From RBG-16-66-20 sp040752005 (GTDB taxonomy: Bacteria > Pseudomonadota > Gammaproteobacteria > Burkholderiales > SG8-39), in contig JBFMFX010000003.1 in assembly GCA_040752005.1 (NCBI GenBank), positions 1 through 64,000 of the forward strand: a DNA stretch of 64,000 bases. Reading direction: 5' to 3'. The number at the start of each line of letters is the position of its first letter. Position 1 is the first letter of the stretch. Positions 15,304 through 24,131 of the stretch are shown in pieces. Under the pieces are notes generated by a model. It was not told the origin of the DNA and searched no databases. It saw nothing but the letters and a program-made list of their open reading frames with translations. A program made the translations under genes and the position numbers.

Positions 15304-16254
15304 ATGCTCGCGCGAGTGGCATCGGCGCGCACCGGAGGAATGGGCGCGCTCGCGCTCGTCCTCGCGGCCGCGCCGTTCGCCTTCACCAACAACTATCACT
15401 ACGAGATCGCGATCCTGGTGATGCTCAACGCGGTCACCTGCGTCGGCCTGAACCTGCTCATCGGCTACGCCGGCCAGATCAGCCTCGGCCACGCCGGCTT
15501 CTTCGGCCTCGGGGCCTACGGCTCGGCGATCCTCACCGCGCGCTACGGCTGGCCGCCGCTCGCGGCGCTGGCGGCGGCCACCGCCGGCACCGCGCTCGTT
15601 GCGTACGTCGTCGGCCGGCCGATCCTGCGCCTGAAGGGCCACTACCTGGCGATGGCCACCCTCGGCATGGGGATCATCATCTCGATCATCCTGGTCACCG
15701 AGGAGCGCTTCACCGGCGGCCCCGACGGCATGAGCGTGCCGCCGTTTGCGGTCGCGGGCTTCGCGCTCGCCGGCGAGCGCGCGTGGTACGCGGTGTGCGC
15801 GGCGATGTTGGTCGCCGCGGTGTGGCTCGCGCTCAACCTGATTGACTCGCCGGCCGGGCGGGCACTGCGCGCGCTGCACGGCGCGGAAATCGGCGCGCAG
15901 GTCTCCGGCGTGGACGCGGCGCGCGCCAAGCTCGCGGTGTTCGTGCTCTCGGCGGTGTTCGCGTCGGTCGCCGGCAGCGCCGCGGCGCACTACGCCGGCT
16001 TCATCACGCCCGCGAAGGCGGGGTTCTTCCATTCGATCGAGCTCGTGACCATGGTGGTGTTCGGCGGCATGGCCTCGACCTTCGGCGCGGTGGCGGGCGC
16101 GGCGGCGCTCACCCTGCTGCCGCAGCTTCTCACCGTGTTCAAGGAGTACGAGATGGTGATGATGGGCGCGGTGATGATGGGCACGATGATCTTCATGCCG
16201 AAGGGCCTGGTGCCGACGCTCGCGGCGCGCTTCGCCGGCGGGGGGCGGCGGTGA
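15304..16254 (+). CDS. livM: Branched-chain-type ABC transporter permease LivM
   Basis: This 316-residue permease has about nine helices. LLIGYAGQISLGHAGFFGLGAYGSA and the GRPILRLKGHYLAMATLGMG loop are typical LivM. It pairs with LivH. It starts 13 bp after livH and overlaps the LivG start as GTGA, so translation of the permease and ATPase is coupled. Confidence 0.9.
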   Translation: MLARVASARTGGMGALALVLAAAPFAFTNNYHYEIAILVMLNAVTCVGLNLLIGYAGQISLGHAGFFGLGAYGSAILTARYGWPPLAALAAATAGTALVAYVVGRPILRLKGHYLAMATLGMGIIISIILVTEERFTGGPDGMSVPPFAVAGFALAGERAWYAVCAAMLVAAVWLALNLIDSPAGRALRALHGAEIGAQVSGVDAARAKLAVFVLSAVFASVAGSAAAHYAGFITPAKAGFFHSIELVTMVVFGGMASTFGAVAGAAALTLLPQLLTVFKEYEMVMMGAVMMGTMIFMPKGLVPTLAARFAGGGRR

Positions 16255-17027
16255 GCCTGCTCGTCGCCGAAGGGCTGTCGAAGGCGTTCGGCGGCGTGCA
16301 CGCGGTCGAGGAGGTGAGCTTCGCCGTCGAGCCGGGCGCGGTGGTTTCGATCATCGGTCCGAACGGCGCCGGCAAGACGACGCTCCTCAACCTGCTGTGC
16401 GGGATCTACCGGCCGAGCGCCGGGCGCATCCTCGTCGAAGGGCGCGACCTCACCGGCCGGCCGCCGCACGAATTCGCCGCGGCGGGCGTGGCGCGCACGT
16501 TCCAGAACCTGCAGGTGTTCTTCAACATGACGGCGCTGGAGAACGTGATGGTGGGACGGCACCGGCACGAGCGGCGCTCGCTCGCCGCGGCGATGCTGCG
16601 GCCGCCGGCGCTCGCGCGCGAGGAGCGGGCCGCGCGCGCCGAGGCCGCCGAGCTGATGCGCTTCGTCGGCCTGGCCGACTGGCTCGAGGCGCCCGCGGAC
16701 GCGCTTCCCTACGGGGCGCTCAAGCGCCTGGAGATCGCGCGCGCGCTCGCCGCGCGCCCGAAGGTGCTGCTCCTCGACGAGCCGGCCGCCGGCCTCAATC
16801 CGGTCGAGACGCAGGAAGTGAACGCGCTCATCACGCGGCTCGCCGCGCGCGGCATCACGGTGCTGCTGGTCGAGCACAACATGCGGCTGGTGATGGACGT
16901 CTCCGACCGCATCGTCGTGCTCGACTACGGCAGGAAGCTCGCCGAGGGCGGCGCCGCCGAGGTGCGCGCCGATCCGCGCGTCATCGAGGCCTACCTCGGC
17001 GCCGAGGAAGAAGCCGATGCCGCCTGA
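16251..17027 (+). CDS. livG: ABC transporter ATP-binding protein LivG
   Basis: This 258-residue ATPase has Walker A at about 34-43 (GPNGAGKTTL), a Q-loop in VARTFQNLQVF, and Walker B LLLDEPAAGLNP followed by the switch His in VLLVEHNM. LivG proteins also carry the C-terminal YGRKLAEG segment, visible here. The signature motif is the less usual LPYGALKRLE, where the Ser of LSGGQ is replaced by Tyr, a common LivG variation. GTG start, coupled to livM; it overlaps livF by 11 bp. Confidence 0.9.
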   Translation: MSLLVAEGLSKAFGGVHAVEEVSFAVEPGAVVSIIGPNGAGKTTLLNLLCGIYRPSAGRILVEGRDLTGRPPHEFAAAGVARTFQNLQVFFNMTALENVMVGRHRHERRSLAAAMLRPPALAREERAARAEAAELMRFVGLADWLEAPADALPYGALKRLEIARALAARPKVLLLDEPAAGLNPVETQEVNALITRLAARGITVLLVEHNMRLVMDVSDRIVVLDYGRKLAEGGAAEVRADPRVIEAYLGAEEEADAA

Positions 17028-17730
17028 TCTGCTCGACGTGCAGGCGCTGGAGAGCCGCTACGGGCGGATTCCGGCGCTGAAGGGGATCAGTCTGCGAATC
17101 CGCGAAGGAGAGCTGGTGGCGCTCGTCGGCGCCAACGGCGCGGGCAAGTCCACGCTGCTGCGCGCGCTCTCGGGCGTGCAGCCGGTGGCGGCCGGCAGCG
17201 TGCGCTTCGCCGGCGCCGATATCACGCATGCGCCGCCCGAGGCGCGCGTGCGCGCGGGGATCGTGCAGGTGCCCGAGGGCCGGCAGGTGTTCGCGCCGCT
17301 CACGGTCGAGGACAACCTGCGCCTTGGCGCCTACACGCGCCCGCGCGAGGAGGCACAGGCGCAACTGGAGCGCGTCTACGAGATGTTCCCGATGCTGCGC
17401 GGAAAGCGCCTTGAGCCGGCGGGCACGCTCTCGGGCGGCCAGCAGCAGATGCTCGCGATGGGCCGGGCGCTCATGGGCAGGCCGCGGCTGCTGCTGATGG
17501 ACGAGCCGAGCATGGGTCTCGCGCCGCGCCTCGTGCGCGAGGTGTTCGCCGTCATCCGCGCGCTGAGGGAATCGGCGACCACGATCTTTCTGGTGGACCA
17601 GAACGCGCGCGCGGCGCTCGCCGTCGCCGACCGGGCCTACGTGCTGGAGACCGGCAGGATCGTGCTGGAGGGTACCGGGCGCGAACTCGCGCAGGACGCG
17701 CGCATCCGCGAGGCCTACTTGGGGTTGTAG
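17017..17730 (+). CDS. livF: ABC transporter ATP-binding protein LivF
   Basis: This 237-residue ATPase has Walker A GANGAGKSTLL (about 37-47), signature LSGGQQQMLAMGRALM and Walker B LLLMDEPSMGLAP. It is the second nucleotide-binding subunit of the importer. It overlaps livG by 11 bp and closes the five-gene liv operon. Just 13 bp later an FNR-like box opens the next transcription unit. Confidence 0.92.
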   Translation: MPPDLLDVQALESRYGRIPALKGISLRIREGELVALVGANGAGKSTLLRALSGVQPVAAGSVRFAGADITHAPPEARVRAGIVQVPEGRQVFAPLTVEDNLRLGAYTRPREEAQAQLERVYEMFPMLRGKRLEPAGTLSGGQQQMLAMGRALMGRPRLLLMDEPSMGLAPRLVREVFAVIRALRESATTIFLVDQNARAALAVADRAYVLETGRIVLEGTGRELAQDARIREAYLGL

Positions 17731-17743
17731 CCGGCACAGTGTT

Positions 17744-17757
17744 TTAATCTGGATCAA
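17744..17757. promoter_or_regulatory. FNR/DNR-type box, one mismatch
   Basis: TTAATCTGGATCAA differs from the consensus at one base. Its centre lies about 42 bp before the thioesterase ATG at 17793. It should control the thioesterase and the coupled phenylacetyl-CoA oxidoreductase operon. Confidence 0.6.
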
Positions 17758-17792
17758 ACCGCCTCGCGAACGCGCATGATGGGATCCGGAGC

Positions 17793-18200
17793 ATGAAACC
17801 GACCCTTGCCGCAGGACTGACCGCAACGCGCCGTTTCACGGTGGACCGCGAGCGCACCATCGGCTTCATGGGCGAGGCGGCGCGCGTCTATGCCACGCCG
17901 ATGCTGGTGCGCGACGTCGAGGTGACCTGCCGCGAGCTGCTCCTGGAGCACCTCGATCCGGGCGAGGACTCGGTCGGCACGCGGATCGAGCTCGACCACC
18001 TCGCGCCGACGCTGCTGGGCATGACGGCGGAGATCGCGGTGACCGTGGCCGAGGTGAAGGGCCGCGCGGTGGTGTTCGACGTGAGCGCGACCGACGGTGT
18101 GGACGCGATCGCGCGCGGGCGGCACTCGCGCTTCGTGGTGGATGTGAAGCAGACCGAGCAGCGCCTGGCGGCGAAGGCGAAGAAAGCAGGGCTGGCATGA
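17793..18200 (+). CDS. FlK-like hotdog thioesterase
   Basis: This 135-residue protein resembles the fluoroacetyl-CoA thioesterase (FlK) branch of hotdog-fold enzymes: YATPMLVRDVEVTCRELL, then LDPGEDSVGTRIELDHLAPT with the catalytic-type His69, and Thr35 in the YATP motif. It probably hydrolyses an acyl- or aryl-CoA in the cytoplasm, either to rescue CoA or to remove dead-end thioesters. It overlaps the start of the molybdenum oxidoreductase gene by four bases. A paralog with the same motifs lies at 46115, also next to an FNR box. Confidence 0.8.
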   Translation: MKPTLAAGLTATRRFTVDRERTIGFMGEAARVYATPMLVRDVEVTCRELLLEHLDPGEDSVGTRIELDHLAPTLLGMTAEIAVTVAEVKGRAVVFDVSATDGVDAIARGRHSRFVVDVKQTEQRLAAKAKKAGLA

Positions 18201-20848
18201 AGGTCAAGACGTACTGCTACCAGTGCGTCGCCGGGCCCGACCTGCTGGAGGTCGAGGTCGAGGACGGCGTCGCCACGCAGGTGACGCCCAACTTCGACGC
18301 CGCCGGCATCCATCCCGGCGGCGGGCGCGTGTGCGTCAAGGCCTATGGCCTCGTGCAGAAGCTGTACAACCCGAACCGCGTGCGCTCGCCGATGAAGCGC
18401 ACCAACCCGCGAAAGGGCCGCGACGAGGACCCCGGCTTCGTTCCGATCTCCTGGGACGAGGCGCTCGATACGATCGCGAAGAAGCTGCTCGAGATCCGCG
18501 CCAGGGGGCTGCTCGACGAATCGGGCTACCCGCGCGTCGCGGCGAGCTTCGGCGGCGGCGGGACGCCGCAGTCGTACATGGGCACCTTCCCGGCGTTCCT
18601 TTCGGCGTGGGGCCCGGTGGACATGGGTTTCGGCTCCGGCCAGGGCGTGAAATGCGTGCACTCCGAGCATCTGTACGGCGAGTTCTGGCACCGCGCATTC
18701 ACGGTGTCGCCGGACACGCCGCTGTGCGAGTACGTGATCTCCTGCGGCGCGAACACCGAAGCCTCCGGCGGGGTGGTCGGCGTCTGGCGCCACGCCGAGG
18801 CGCGCGTGCGCGGCATGAAGCGCGTGCAGGTGGAGCCGCACCTTTCCATCACCGGCGCCTGCTCGGCCGAGTGGGTGCCGATCCGGCCGAAGACCGACGC
18901 CGCGTTCCTGTACGCGCTGATCCACGCGCTGCTCTTCGAGCACCCGCGCGAGCGGCTGGACCTGAAGTTCCTGTTCGAGCACACCTCCTCGCCGTATCTG
19001 GTCGGGCCGAACGGCTTCTTCCTGCGCGATCCGCAGACCCGCAAGCCGCTCATCGCGCCCGCGCTCGAAGGCACGTTCCGCATGAACGCGGTCGAGATCG
19101 GCGCCGACGACGAAGTGCTCGCGCGCGGCGAGCTGGAAGGCCGGACCGCGTTCGCGGCGCTCGTCGAGCACATGCGCCCGTACACGCCGGAGTGGGCGCA
19201 AGGCGTCTGCGACGTGCCGGCGGCGACGATCCGGCGCATCGCCGCGGAATATCTGGATCATGCGCGTGTCGGCGCGACGATCGTCATGGACGGCAAGACG
19301 CTGCCGCTTCGCCCGGTGGCGGTGGTGCTCGGCAAGACCGTCAACAACGGCTGGGGCGGGTTCGAGTGCTGCTGGGCGAGGACGATGCTCGCGGCGCTGG
19401 TGGGCGCGCTCGAAGTCCCCGGCGGCACGCTCGGCACGACGGTGCGGTTGAACCGCCCGCTCTCGGAGCGCCACGCGAGCGTGCGGCCCGGCCTCGACGG
19501 CTTCATGGACTATCCGCTCAACCCGACGGACAAGGCGCACTGGAGCGCGCAGCCCAATATCCGCAACGCCTACCGGACACTGGTGCCGCTCGCCGCCGAC
19601 GGGCCCTGGAGCCAGGCGCTCGGGCCGACGCACTTTTCGTGGATGTTCCTCGGCGAGACGCCCCCCGGGCTGCCGCGCGTCACGTATCCGGAGCTGTGGT
19701 TCGTGTACCGCACCAACCCGGCGATCTCGTTCTGGGACACGCCGCAGGTGGCCGAGCGCATGGCGCAGTTCCCGTTCATCGTCGCGATGGCCTACACGCG
19801 CGACGAGACCAATCATTTCGCCGACATCCTGCTGCCCGACCAGGTGGATCTGGAGAGCCTGCAGCTCATCCGCGTCGGCGGCTCGAAGTACATCGAGCAG
19901 TTCTGGAAGCACGAGGGCTACGCGCTGCGCCAGCCGGCGGTCGCGCCGGCGGTGGACGCGCGCGACTTCACCGACATCGCCACCGAGCTCGCGCGGCGCA
20001 CTGGGCTGCTCGAGCGCTACAACGCCGCGATCAACCGCGGCGCGGCGGGCGTGCCGCTGAAGGGCGAATCGTGGGACTTTTCGCTCGACACCGCGAAGGC
20101 GCACTCGCGCGAGGAGATCTGGGACGCGGTCTGCCGCGCGGCGAGCGCCGAGCTCACCGACGGCAGGCAGACCGACGGTCTGGACTGGTGGAAGCGGCAC
20201 GGCCTGCGCGTCAGGCCCTTCCCGCAATCGCTCTGGTACCTCTTCCCGACGCTCGCCGAAAAGGGCTTGCGCTTCGAGCTGCCGTATCAGGAGCGGCTGC
20301 TGCGCGTCGGCAAGGAACTGGCGCGCAGGCTGCACGAGCACGGCATCGGCTGGTGGGACGCGCAGCTCGCCGAATACCAGGCGCTGCCGGCGTGGAAGGA
20401 GTTCCCGAAGCTGTGGGAGGCGGAGGTCGCGCGCGAGGGTGGAAAGCCCGAGGACTATCCGTTCTGGCTTCTCACCTCGCGCAGCATGCAGTACGCATGG
20501 GGCGGCAATGTCGGCGTGCAGTTGATGCGCGAGGTCGCTGCCAACGTCGCCGGCCACGGCGGCGTCATCATCAACGCGAAGCGCGCGGCGGAGCTGGGCA
20601 TCGCCGAAGGCGACGTGGTCGAGATCGCGACGCCGCGCGCGCGCGTGCGCGCGCGCGCCGTGCCGCGCCAGGGCATCCGCCCGGACACGCTGCTGCTGGT
20701 CGCACAATTCGACCACTGGGCGACGCCGTTCGCAAAAGACTTCGGCGTGCCGAGCCTGAACCGGCTGGTGCCGATGTCCTTGGCGCTCACCGACGCCACC
20801 GGCTCGGGCGCCGACGTCGTGCGCGTCGCGGTCAGGAAGGCCGCATGA
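18197..20848 (+). CDS. padB: Phenylacetyl-CoA:acceptor oxidoreductase, molybdopterin subunit (PadB-like)
   Basis: This 883-residue protein belongs to the DMSO reductase superfamily of bis-MGD enzymes. The N-terminal iron-sulfur region has Cys7, Cys10 and Cys46 (CYQC and GGGRVCVKAYG); the expected third Cys, normally four residues after the second, is absent. No twin-Arg signal peptide is seen, so it faces the cytoplasm. The C-terminal cofactor-binding domain is visible (WGGNVGVQLMREV, GDVVEIATPRARV). With an FeS subunit, a membrane subunit and a phenylacetate-CoA ligase directly after it, the order matches padBCD-padJ of anaerobic phenylacetate degradation, where the enzyme oxidises phenylacetyl-CoA to phenylglyoxylate. 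Phenylglyoxylate dehydrogenase genes are not in the window. Confidence 0.8.
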   Translation: MKVKTYCYQCVAGPDLLEVEVEDGVATQVTPNFDAAGIHPGGGRVCVKAYGLVQKLYNPNRVRSPMKRTNPRKGRDEDPGFVPISWDEALDTIAKKLLEIRARGLLDESGYPRVAASFGGGGTPQSYMGTFPAFLSAWGPVDMGFGSGQGVKCVHSEHLYGEFWHRAFTVSPDTPLCEYVISCGANTEASGGVVGVWRHAEARVRGMKRVQVEPHLSITGACSAEWVPIRPKTDAAFLYALIHALLFEHPRERLDLKFLFEHTSSPYLVGPNGFFLRDPQTRKPLIAPALEGTFRMNAVEIGADDEVLARGELEGRTAFAALVEHMRPYTPEWAQGVCDVPAATIRRIAAEYLDHARVGATIVMDGKTLPLRPVAVVLGKTVNNGWGGFECCWARTMLAALVGALEVPGGTLGTTVRLNRPLSERHASVRPGLDGFMDYPLNPTDKAHWSAQPNIRNAYRTLVPLAADGPWSQALGPTHFSWMFLGETPPGLPRVTYPELWFVYRTNPAISFWDTPQVAERMAQFPFIVAMAYTRDETNHFADILLPDQVDLESLQLIRVGGSKYIEQFWKHEGYALRQPAVAPAVDARDFTDIATELARRTGLLERYNAAINRGAAGVPLKGESWDFSLDTAKAHSREEIWDAVCRAASAELTDGRQTDGLDWWKRHGLRVRPFPQSLWYLFPTLAEKGLRFELPYQERLLRVGKELARRLHEHGIGWWDAQLAEYQALPAWKEFPKLWEAEVAREGGKPEDYPFWLLTSRSMQYAWGGNVGVQLMREVAANVAGHGGVIINAKRAAELGIAEGDVVEIATPRARVRARAVPRQGIRPDTLLLVAQFDHWATPFAKDFGVPSLNRLVPMSLALTDATGSGADVVRVAVRKAA

Positions 20849-21501
20849 CCCGCTGGGTGATGATCGCGGATCTTCGCCGCTGCGTCGGCTGCCAGACCTG
20901 CACCGCCGCGTGCAAGCACGCCAACGCCACGCCCCCGGGCGTGCAGTGGCGGCGCGTGCTCGACATGGAAGTCGGCGAATACCCGGACGTCAAGCGCGTG
21001 TTCGTGCCGGTCGGGTGCATGCATTGCGCCGATCCGCCGTGCATGCACGTGTGCCCCTCGACCGCGACGCGCAAGCGCGCCGACGGCATCGTCACCATCG
21101 ACTACGATCTGTGCATCGGCTGCGCGTACTGCGCGGTCGCCTGCCCGTATCAGGCGCGCTACAAGACCGACGAGCCGACGTTCGCCTACGGCGAGCCGAT
21201 GGCCTCGGAGGCGAAGCGCTTCGACCCCCGGCGCCTCGGCGTCGCCACCAAGTGCACCTTCTGCGCCGACCGGGTGGACGCCGGGCTCGCCAAGGGCCTC
21301 AAGCCCGGCGTGGACCCCGAGGCGACGCCGGCGTGCGTCAATTCCTGCATCGCGCAGGCGCTCCACTTCGGCGACCTGGACGATCCGGCGAGCAACGTCT
21401 CGCAGCTTCTCGCCGAGAACCAGTTCTTCCGCATGCACGAAGAGCTCGGCACCGAGCCCGGCTTCTACTACCTGTGGGACCATAAGGAGGCGACGGCATG
21501 A
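20845..21501 (+). CDS. padC: Phenylacetyl-CoA:acceptor oxidoreductase, iron-sulfur subunit (PadC-like)
   Basis: This 218-residue DmsB/NrfC-type ferredoxin subunit has four cysteine clusters: Cys13/16/19/23 at the N-terminus, GCMHCADPPCMHVCP, CIGCAYCAVACP, and a C-terminal CTFC...CVNSC set. It would carry electrons from the molybdenum centre to the membrane subunit. It overlaps padB and padD as ATGA, a fully coupled three-gene complex. Confidence 0.85.
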   Translation: MTRWVMIADLRRCVGCQTCTAACKHANATPPGVQWRRVLDMEVGEYPDVKRVFVPVGCMHCADPPCMHVCPSTATRKRADGIVTIDYDLCIGCAYCAVACPYQARYKTDEPTFAYGEPMASEAKRFDPRRLGVATKCTFCADRVDAGLAKGLKPGVDPEATPACVNSCIAQALHFGDLDDPASNVSQLLAENQFFRMHEELGTEPGFYYLWDHKEATA

Positions 21502-22310
21502 GCTTCGGCCCGCGCCCGTGGCTGCAGCAGCACTGGGACTGGCGCGCCGCGTGCAACTTCATGTTCGGGGGCGCCGGCGCGGGACTTGTCGTCGCCGCGG
21601 CGCTGCTCGACGGCCCGCACGCGCTCGCCGCGCTCGGCGCGGGCCTTGCGCTCGTCGCGGCAGGGCTCGCCGCCGTGTGGCTGGAGATCGGCCGCAAGCT
21701 CCGCGCGGTTCACGTCTTCTTCAATCCCTTCACCTCGTGGATGACCCGCGAGTCGTTCACCGCGGTGCTGCTTTTCGCGCTCGGCATCGCCGCGCTCGCG
21801 ACCGGCTCGACGTGGCTGCGCGGTGGCGCGGCCGCCGCCGCGGCCGCTTTCGTCTTCTGCCAGGGACGGATCCTGCACGCCGCCAAGGGAATTCCCGCCT
21901 GGCGCCTGCCGGAAGTGGTGCCGCTCATCGTTGCCACCGGCCTTGCCGAGGGCGCGACCGCGGCGCTCGTTTTCGAGCTGGCGGGCGCGCCGCTCGCGCT
22001 CGCCGGCCTCGCGCTCATCGCGCGCTCGCTCGCCTGGTCGCGCTACCGGAGCGCGCTCGGGGGCTCCGCCGCCCTTGCCGCGCTCGCTCCGGCGGGCCGC
22101 ACGCTCGTGACGCTCGGCACCGTCGCGCCGCTCGCGCTGCTCGCGTTCGCGTTCGTGATGCCGGAGAGCGCATGGGTCGCGGCCGCCGCCGCGATCGCCG
22201 CCGGCTGGCGGTTCAAGTACGCGTTGATCACGCGCGCCGCGTTCAACCAGGGCTTCGCGCTGCCGAGGGTCCCGGTGCGCGGCGCACGCACCGAAGGAGG
22301 GAAACCATGA
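21498..22310 (+). CDS. padD: Phenylacetyl-CoA:acceptor oxidoreductase, membrane anchor (PadD-like)
   Basis: This 270-residue membrane protein has about eight helices. Its WRAACNFMFGGAGAGL start and RAVHVFFNPFTSWMTRESF motif resemble the DmsC/NrfD class of quinone-reactive subunits. It should anchor PadBC at the inner membrane and pass electrons to quinone. It overlaps padC and the ligase gene by four bases each. Identification rests mainly on the operon. Confidence 0.78.
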   Translation: MSFGPRPWLQQHWDWRAACNFMFGGAGAGLVVAAALLDGPHALAALGAGLALVAAGLAAVWLEIGRKLRAVHVFFNPFTSWMTRESFTAVLLFALGIAALATGSTWLRGGAAAAAAAFVFCQGRILHAAKGIPAWRLPEVVPLIVATGLAEGATAALVFELAGAPLALAGLALIARSLAWSRYRSALGGSAALAALAPAGRTLVTLGTVAPLALLAFAFVMPESAWVAAAAAIAAGWRFKYALITRAAFNQGFALPRVPVRGARTEGGKP

Positions 22311-23617
22311 CCTGGCGCTATGACCCGCAGGCGGAGACCATGCCGCGGGAAAAGCTGGCCGCGCTGCAACTGGAGCGGTTGCGCGCGACCGTACAGAACG
22401 CGTACGACAACGTGCCGCTGCACCGCGAACGGATGAAGCAGCTCGGCATGGAGCCGGGCGACGTGCGCTCGCTGGAGGACGTCGCCAAGCTCCCGTTCAC
22501 GCTGAAGACGGACCTGCGCGACCACTATCCGTTCGGCATGTTCGCGCGCCCGCGCGAGCAGGTGCTGCGCCTGCACGCCTCCAGCGGCACCACCGGCAAG
22601 CCCACGGTGGTCGGCTACACCGCGCGCGATCTGGAAACCTGGGCCGATCTGATGGCGCGCTCGATGGCCTGCGCCGGCGTGCGGCCCGGCGACGTGGTGC
22701 ACAACGCCTACGGCTACGGCCTTTTCACCGGGGGCTTGGGCGCGCACTACGGTGCCGAACGGCTCGGAGCGACTGTGGTGCCGATGTCGGGCGGCGCGAC
22801 CGAGCGCCAGATCGTGCTGATCATGGACTTCGGCGCGCGGGTGCTCTGCTCGACGCCCTCGTACGCGCTGGCGATCGCCGAGGTGGCCGAAAAGCAGGGC
22901 GTGGACCTGCGCCGCTCGAAGCTGGAAATCGGCCTGTTCGGCGCCGAGCCCTGGAGCGAGGCGATGCGCAAGGAAATCCAGTCGCGCCTCGGGCTGAAGG
23001 CGGTGGACATCTACGGGCTTTCCGAGATCCTCGGGCCGGGCGTGGCGTGCGAGTGCGAGGAGGCGCAGGCCGGGCTGCACGGCTGGGAGGACCACTTCCT
23101 GTTCGAGGTGATTGACCCGGACACCGGACGGCCGGTCGCCGACGGCGAGCGCGGCGAGCTGGTCATCACCACGCTCACCAAGGAAGCGCTGCCGATGATC
23201 CGCTACCGCACGCGCGACGTGACCAGCGTCACGCGCGAGGCCTGCGAATGCGGTCGCACGCACCTGCGCATCCGGCGCATCACCGGCCGCAACGACGACA
23301 TGCTGATCATCCGCGGCGTCAACGTCTATCCGTCGCAGATCGAGGCGGTGCTGGTGGGGCTGCCGGACATCGCGCCGCACTACCAGCTGGTGGTCGAGCG
23401 CCGCGGCAGCCTCGACCATGTCACGGTCGAGGTCGAGGCGGCGCCGGCCGTGCCGCAAAGCGCCGAAGCCTACGGGCGCATCGCCGATGCGGCGCGCCAC
23501 CACATCAAGTCCATGATCGGCATCACCACCGATGTGCGGGTCAAGGCGCCCGGCGAGATCCCGCGCTCGCAGGGCAAGGCGGTGCGCGTTCGCGACCTGC
23601 GGCCGCGCGCGAGCTGA
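22307..23617 (+). CDS. padJ: Phenylacetate-CoA ligase
   Basis: This 436-residue AMP-forming ligase of the PaaK family has the P-loop-like HASSGTTGKPTVVGYT (about 85-100), an FGAEPWSE motif, YGLSEILGPGVA, and the C-terminal RGVNVYPSQIEAVL. It activates phenylacetate with ATP and CoA. The operon with padBCD suggests the anaerobic isozyme; paaK would be the name in the aerobic pathway. A good ribosome site GGAGGGAAACC precedes the ATG, which overlaps the padD stop. Confidence 0.9.
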   Translation: MTWRYDPQAETMPREKLAALQLERLRATVQNAYDNVPLHRERMKQLGMEPGDVRSLEDVAKLPFTLKTDLRDHYPFGMFARPREQVLRLHASSGTTGKPTVVGYTARDLETWADLMARSMACAGVRPGDVVHNAYGYGLFTGGLGAHYGAERLGATVVPMSGGATERQIVLIMDFGARVLCSTPSYALAIAEVAEKQGVDLRRSKLEIGLFGAEPWSEAMRKEIQSRLGLKAVDIYGLSEILGPGVACECEEAQAGLHGWEDHFLFEVIDPDTGRPVADGERGELVITTLTKEALPMIRYRTRDVTSVTREACECGRTHLRIRRITGRNDDMLIIRGVNVYPSQIEAVLVGLPDIAPHYQLVVERRGSLDHVTVEVEAAPAVPQSAEAYGRIADAARHHIKSMIGITTDVRVKAPGEIPRSQGKAVRVRDLRPRAS

Positions 23618-23639
23618 GATCGCCGATCCGGAGGCAACC

Positions 23640-24131
23640 ATGGAATATCACCGCCAGATCAGCCGGAAACTGCACGAGGAGCACGTCAACGTGCTCGCGC
23701 TGCTGGCGCAGTTCGGCGCCGCGCTCAGGCGCCTCGAAGGCGAGCCTCCGGCGGGGGACGCGCTTTTGTCCGCGCTTCTGGAGCGCATGGCCGGCGCGCT
23801 CGAATACGAGATCACGCGCCACTTTGACCTGGAGGAGACGCAGCTCTTTCCGCGGCTGCACGAGCGCGGCGAGGGCGATCTCGCCGAGCTGCTGTTCGAG
23901 GAGCACGAGCACATCCGCTCGGTGGCGCGGCCGCTGCTCGAGCAGATCGGGCGCGCGCGCGCAGGGACGCTGGACGCCGCCGGATGGCGGGCGCTCAGGA
24001 CGAACGGGCTGGAGCTCGTCGAGCGGCTTTCGTCGCACGCGGAAAAGGAGGAAGGGGCGCTCGTGCCGCTGGTGGACGAGATGCTGGATGAGGCGACCGA
24101 CGACGCGCTATGGACCGAGTACGCGAACTGA
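23640..24131 (+). CDS. Hemerythrin-like (HHE cation-binding) protein
   Basis: This 163-residue four-helix protein has the HHE pattern: His15 in LHEEHVNVL, HFDLEETQLFPRLHE, FEEHEHIRS and SSHAEKEEGALVP. These residues would bind a di-iron centre. Such proteins act in O2, NO or iron handling; the YtfE/RIC group repairs iron-sulfur clusters after NO damage. A ribosome site (CGGAGGC) precedes the ATG. The last 22 bp overlap the next gene. Confidence 0.82.
   Translation: MEYHRQISRKLHEEHVNVLALLAQFGAALRRLEGEPPAGDALLSALLERMAGALEYEITRHFDLEETQLFPRLHERGEGDLAELLFEEHEHIRSVARPLLEQIGRARAGTLDAAGWRALRTNGLELVERLSSHAEKEEGALVPLVDEMLDEATDDALWTEYAN

Noticed and set aside
20636..20662. Alternating GC run inside padB as a regulatory or Z-DNA element
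   Set aside because: It is explained by Ala/Arg codons in the coding frame (RARVRARAV) in a GC-rich gene.
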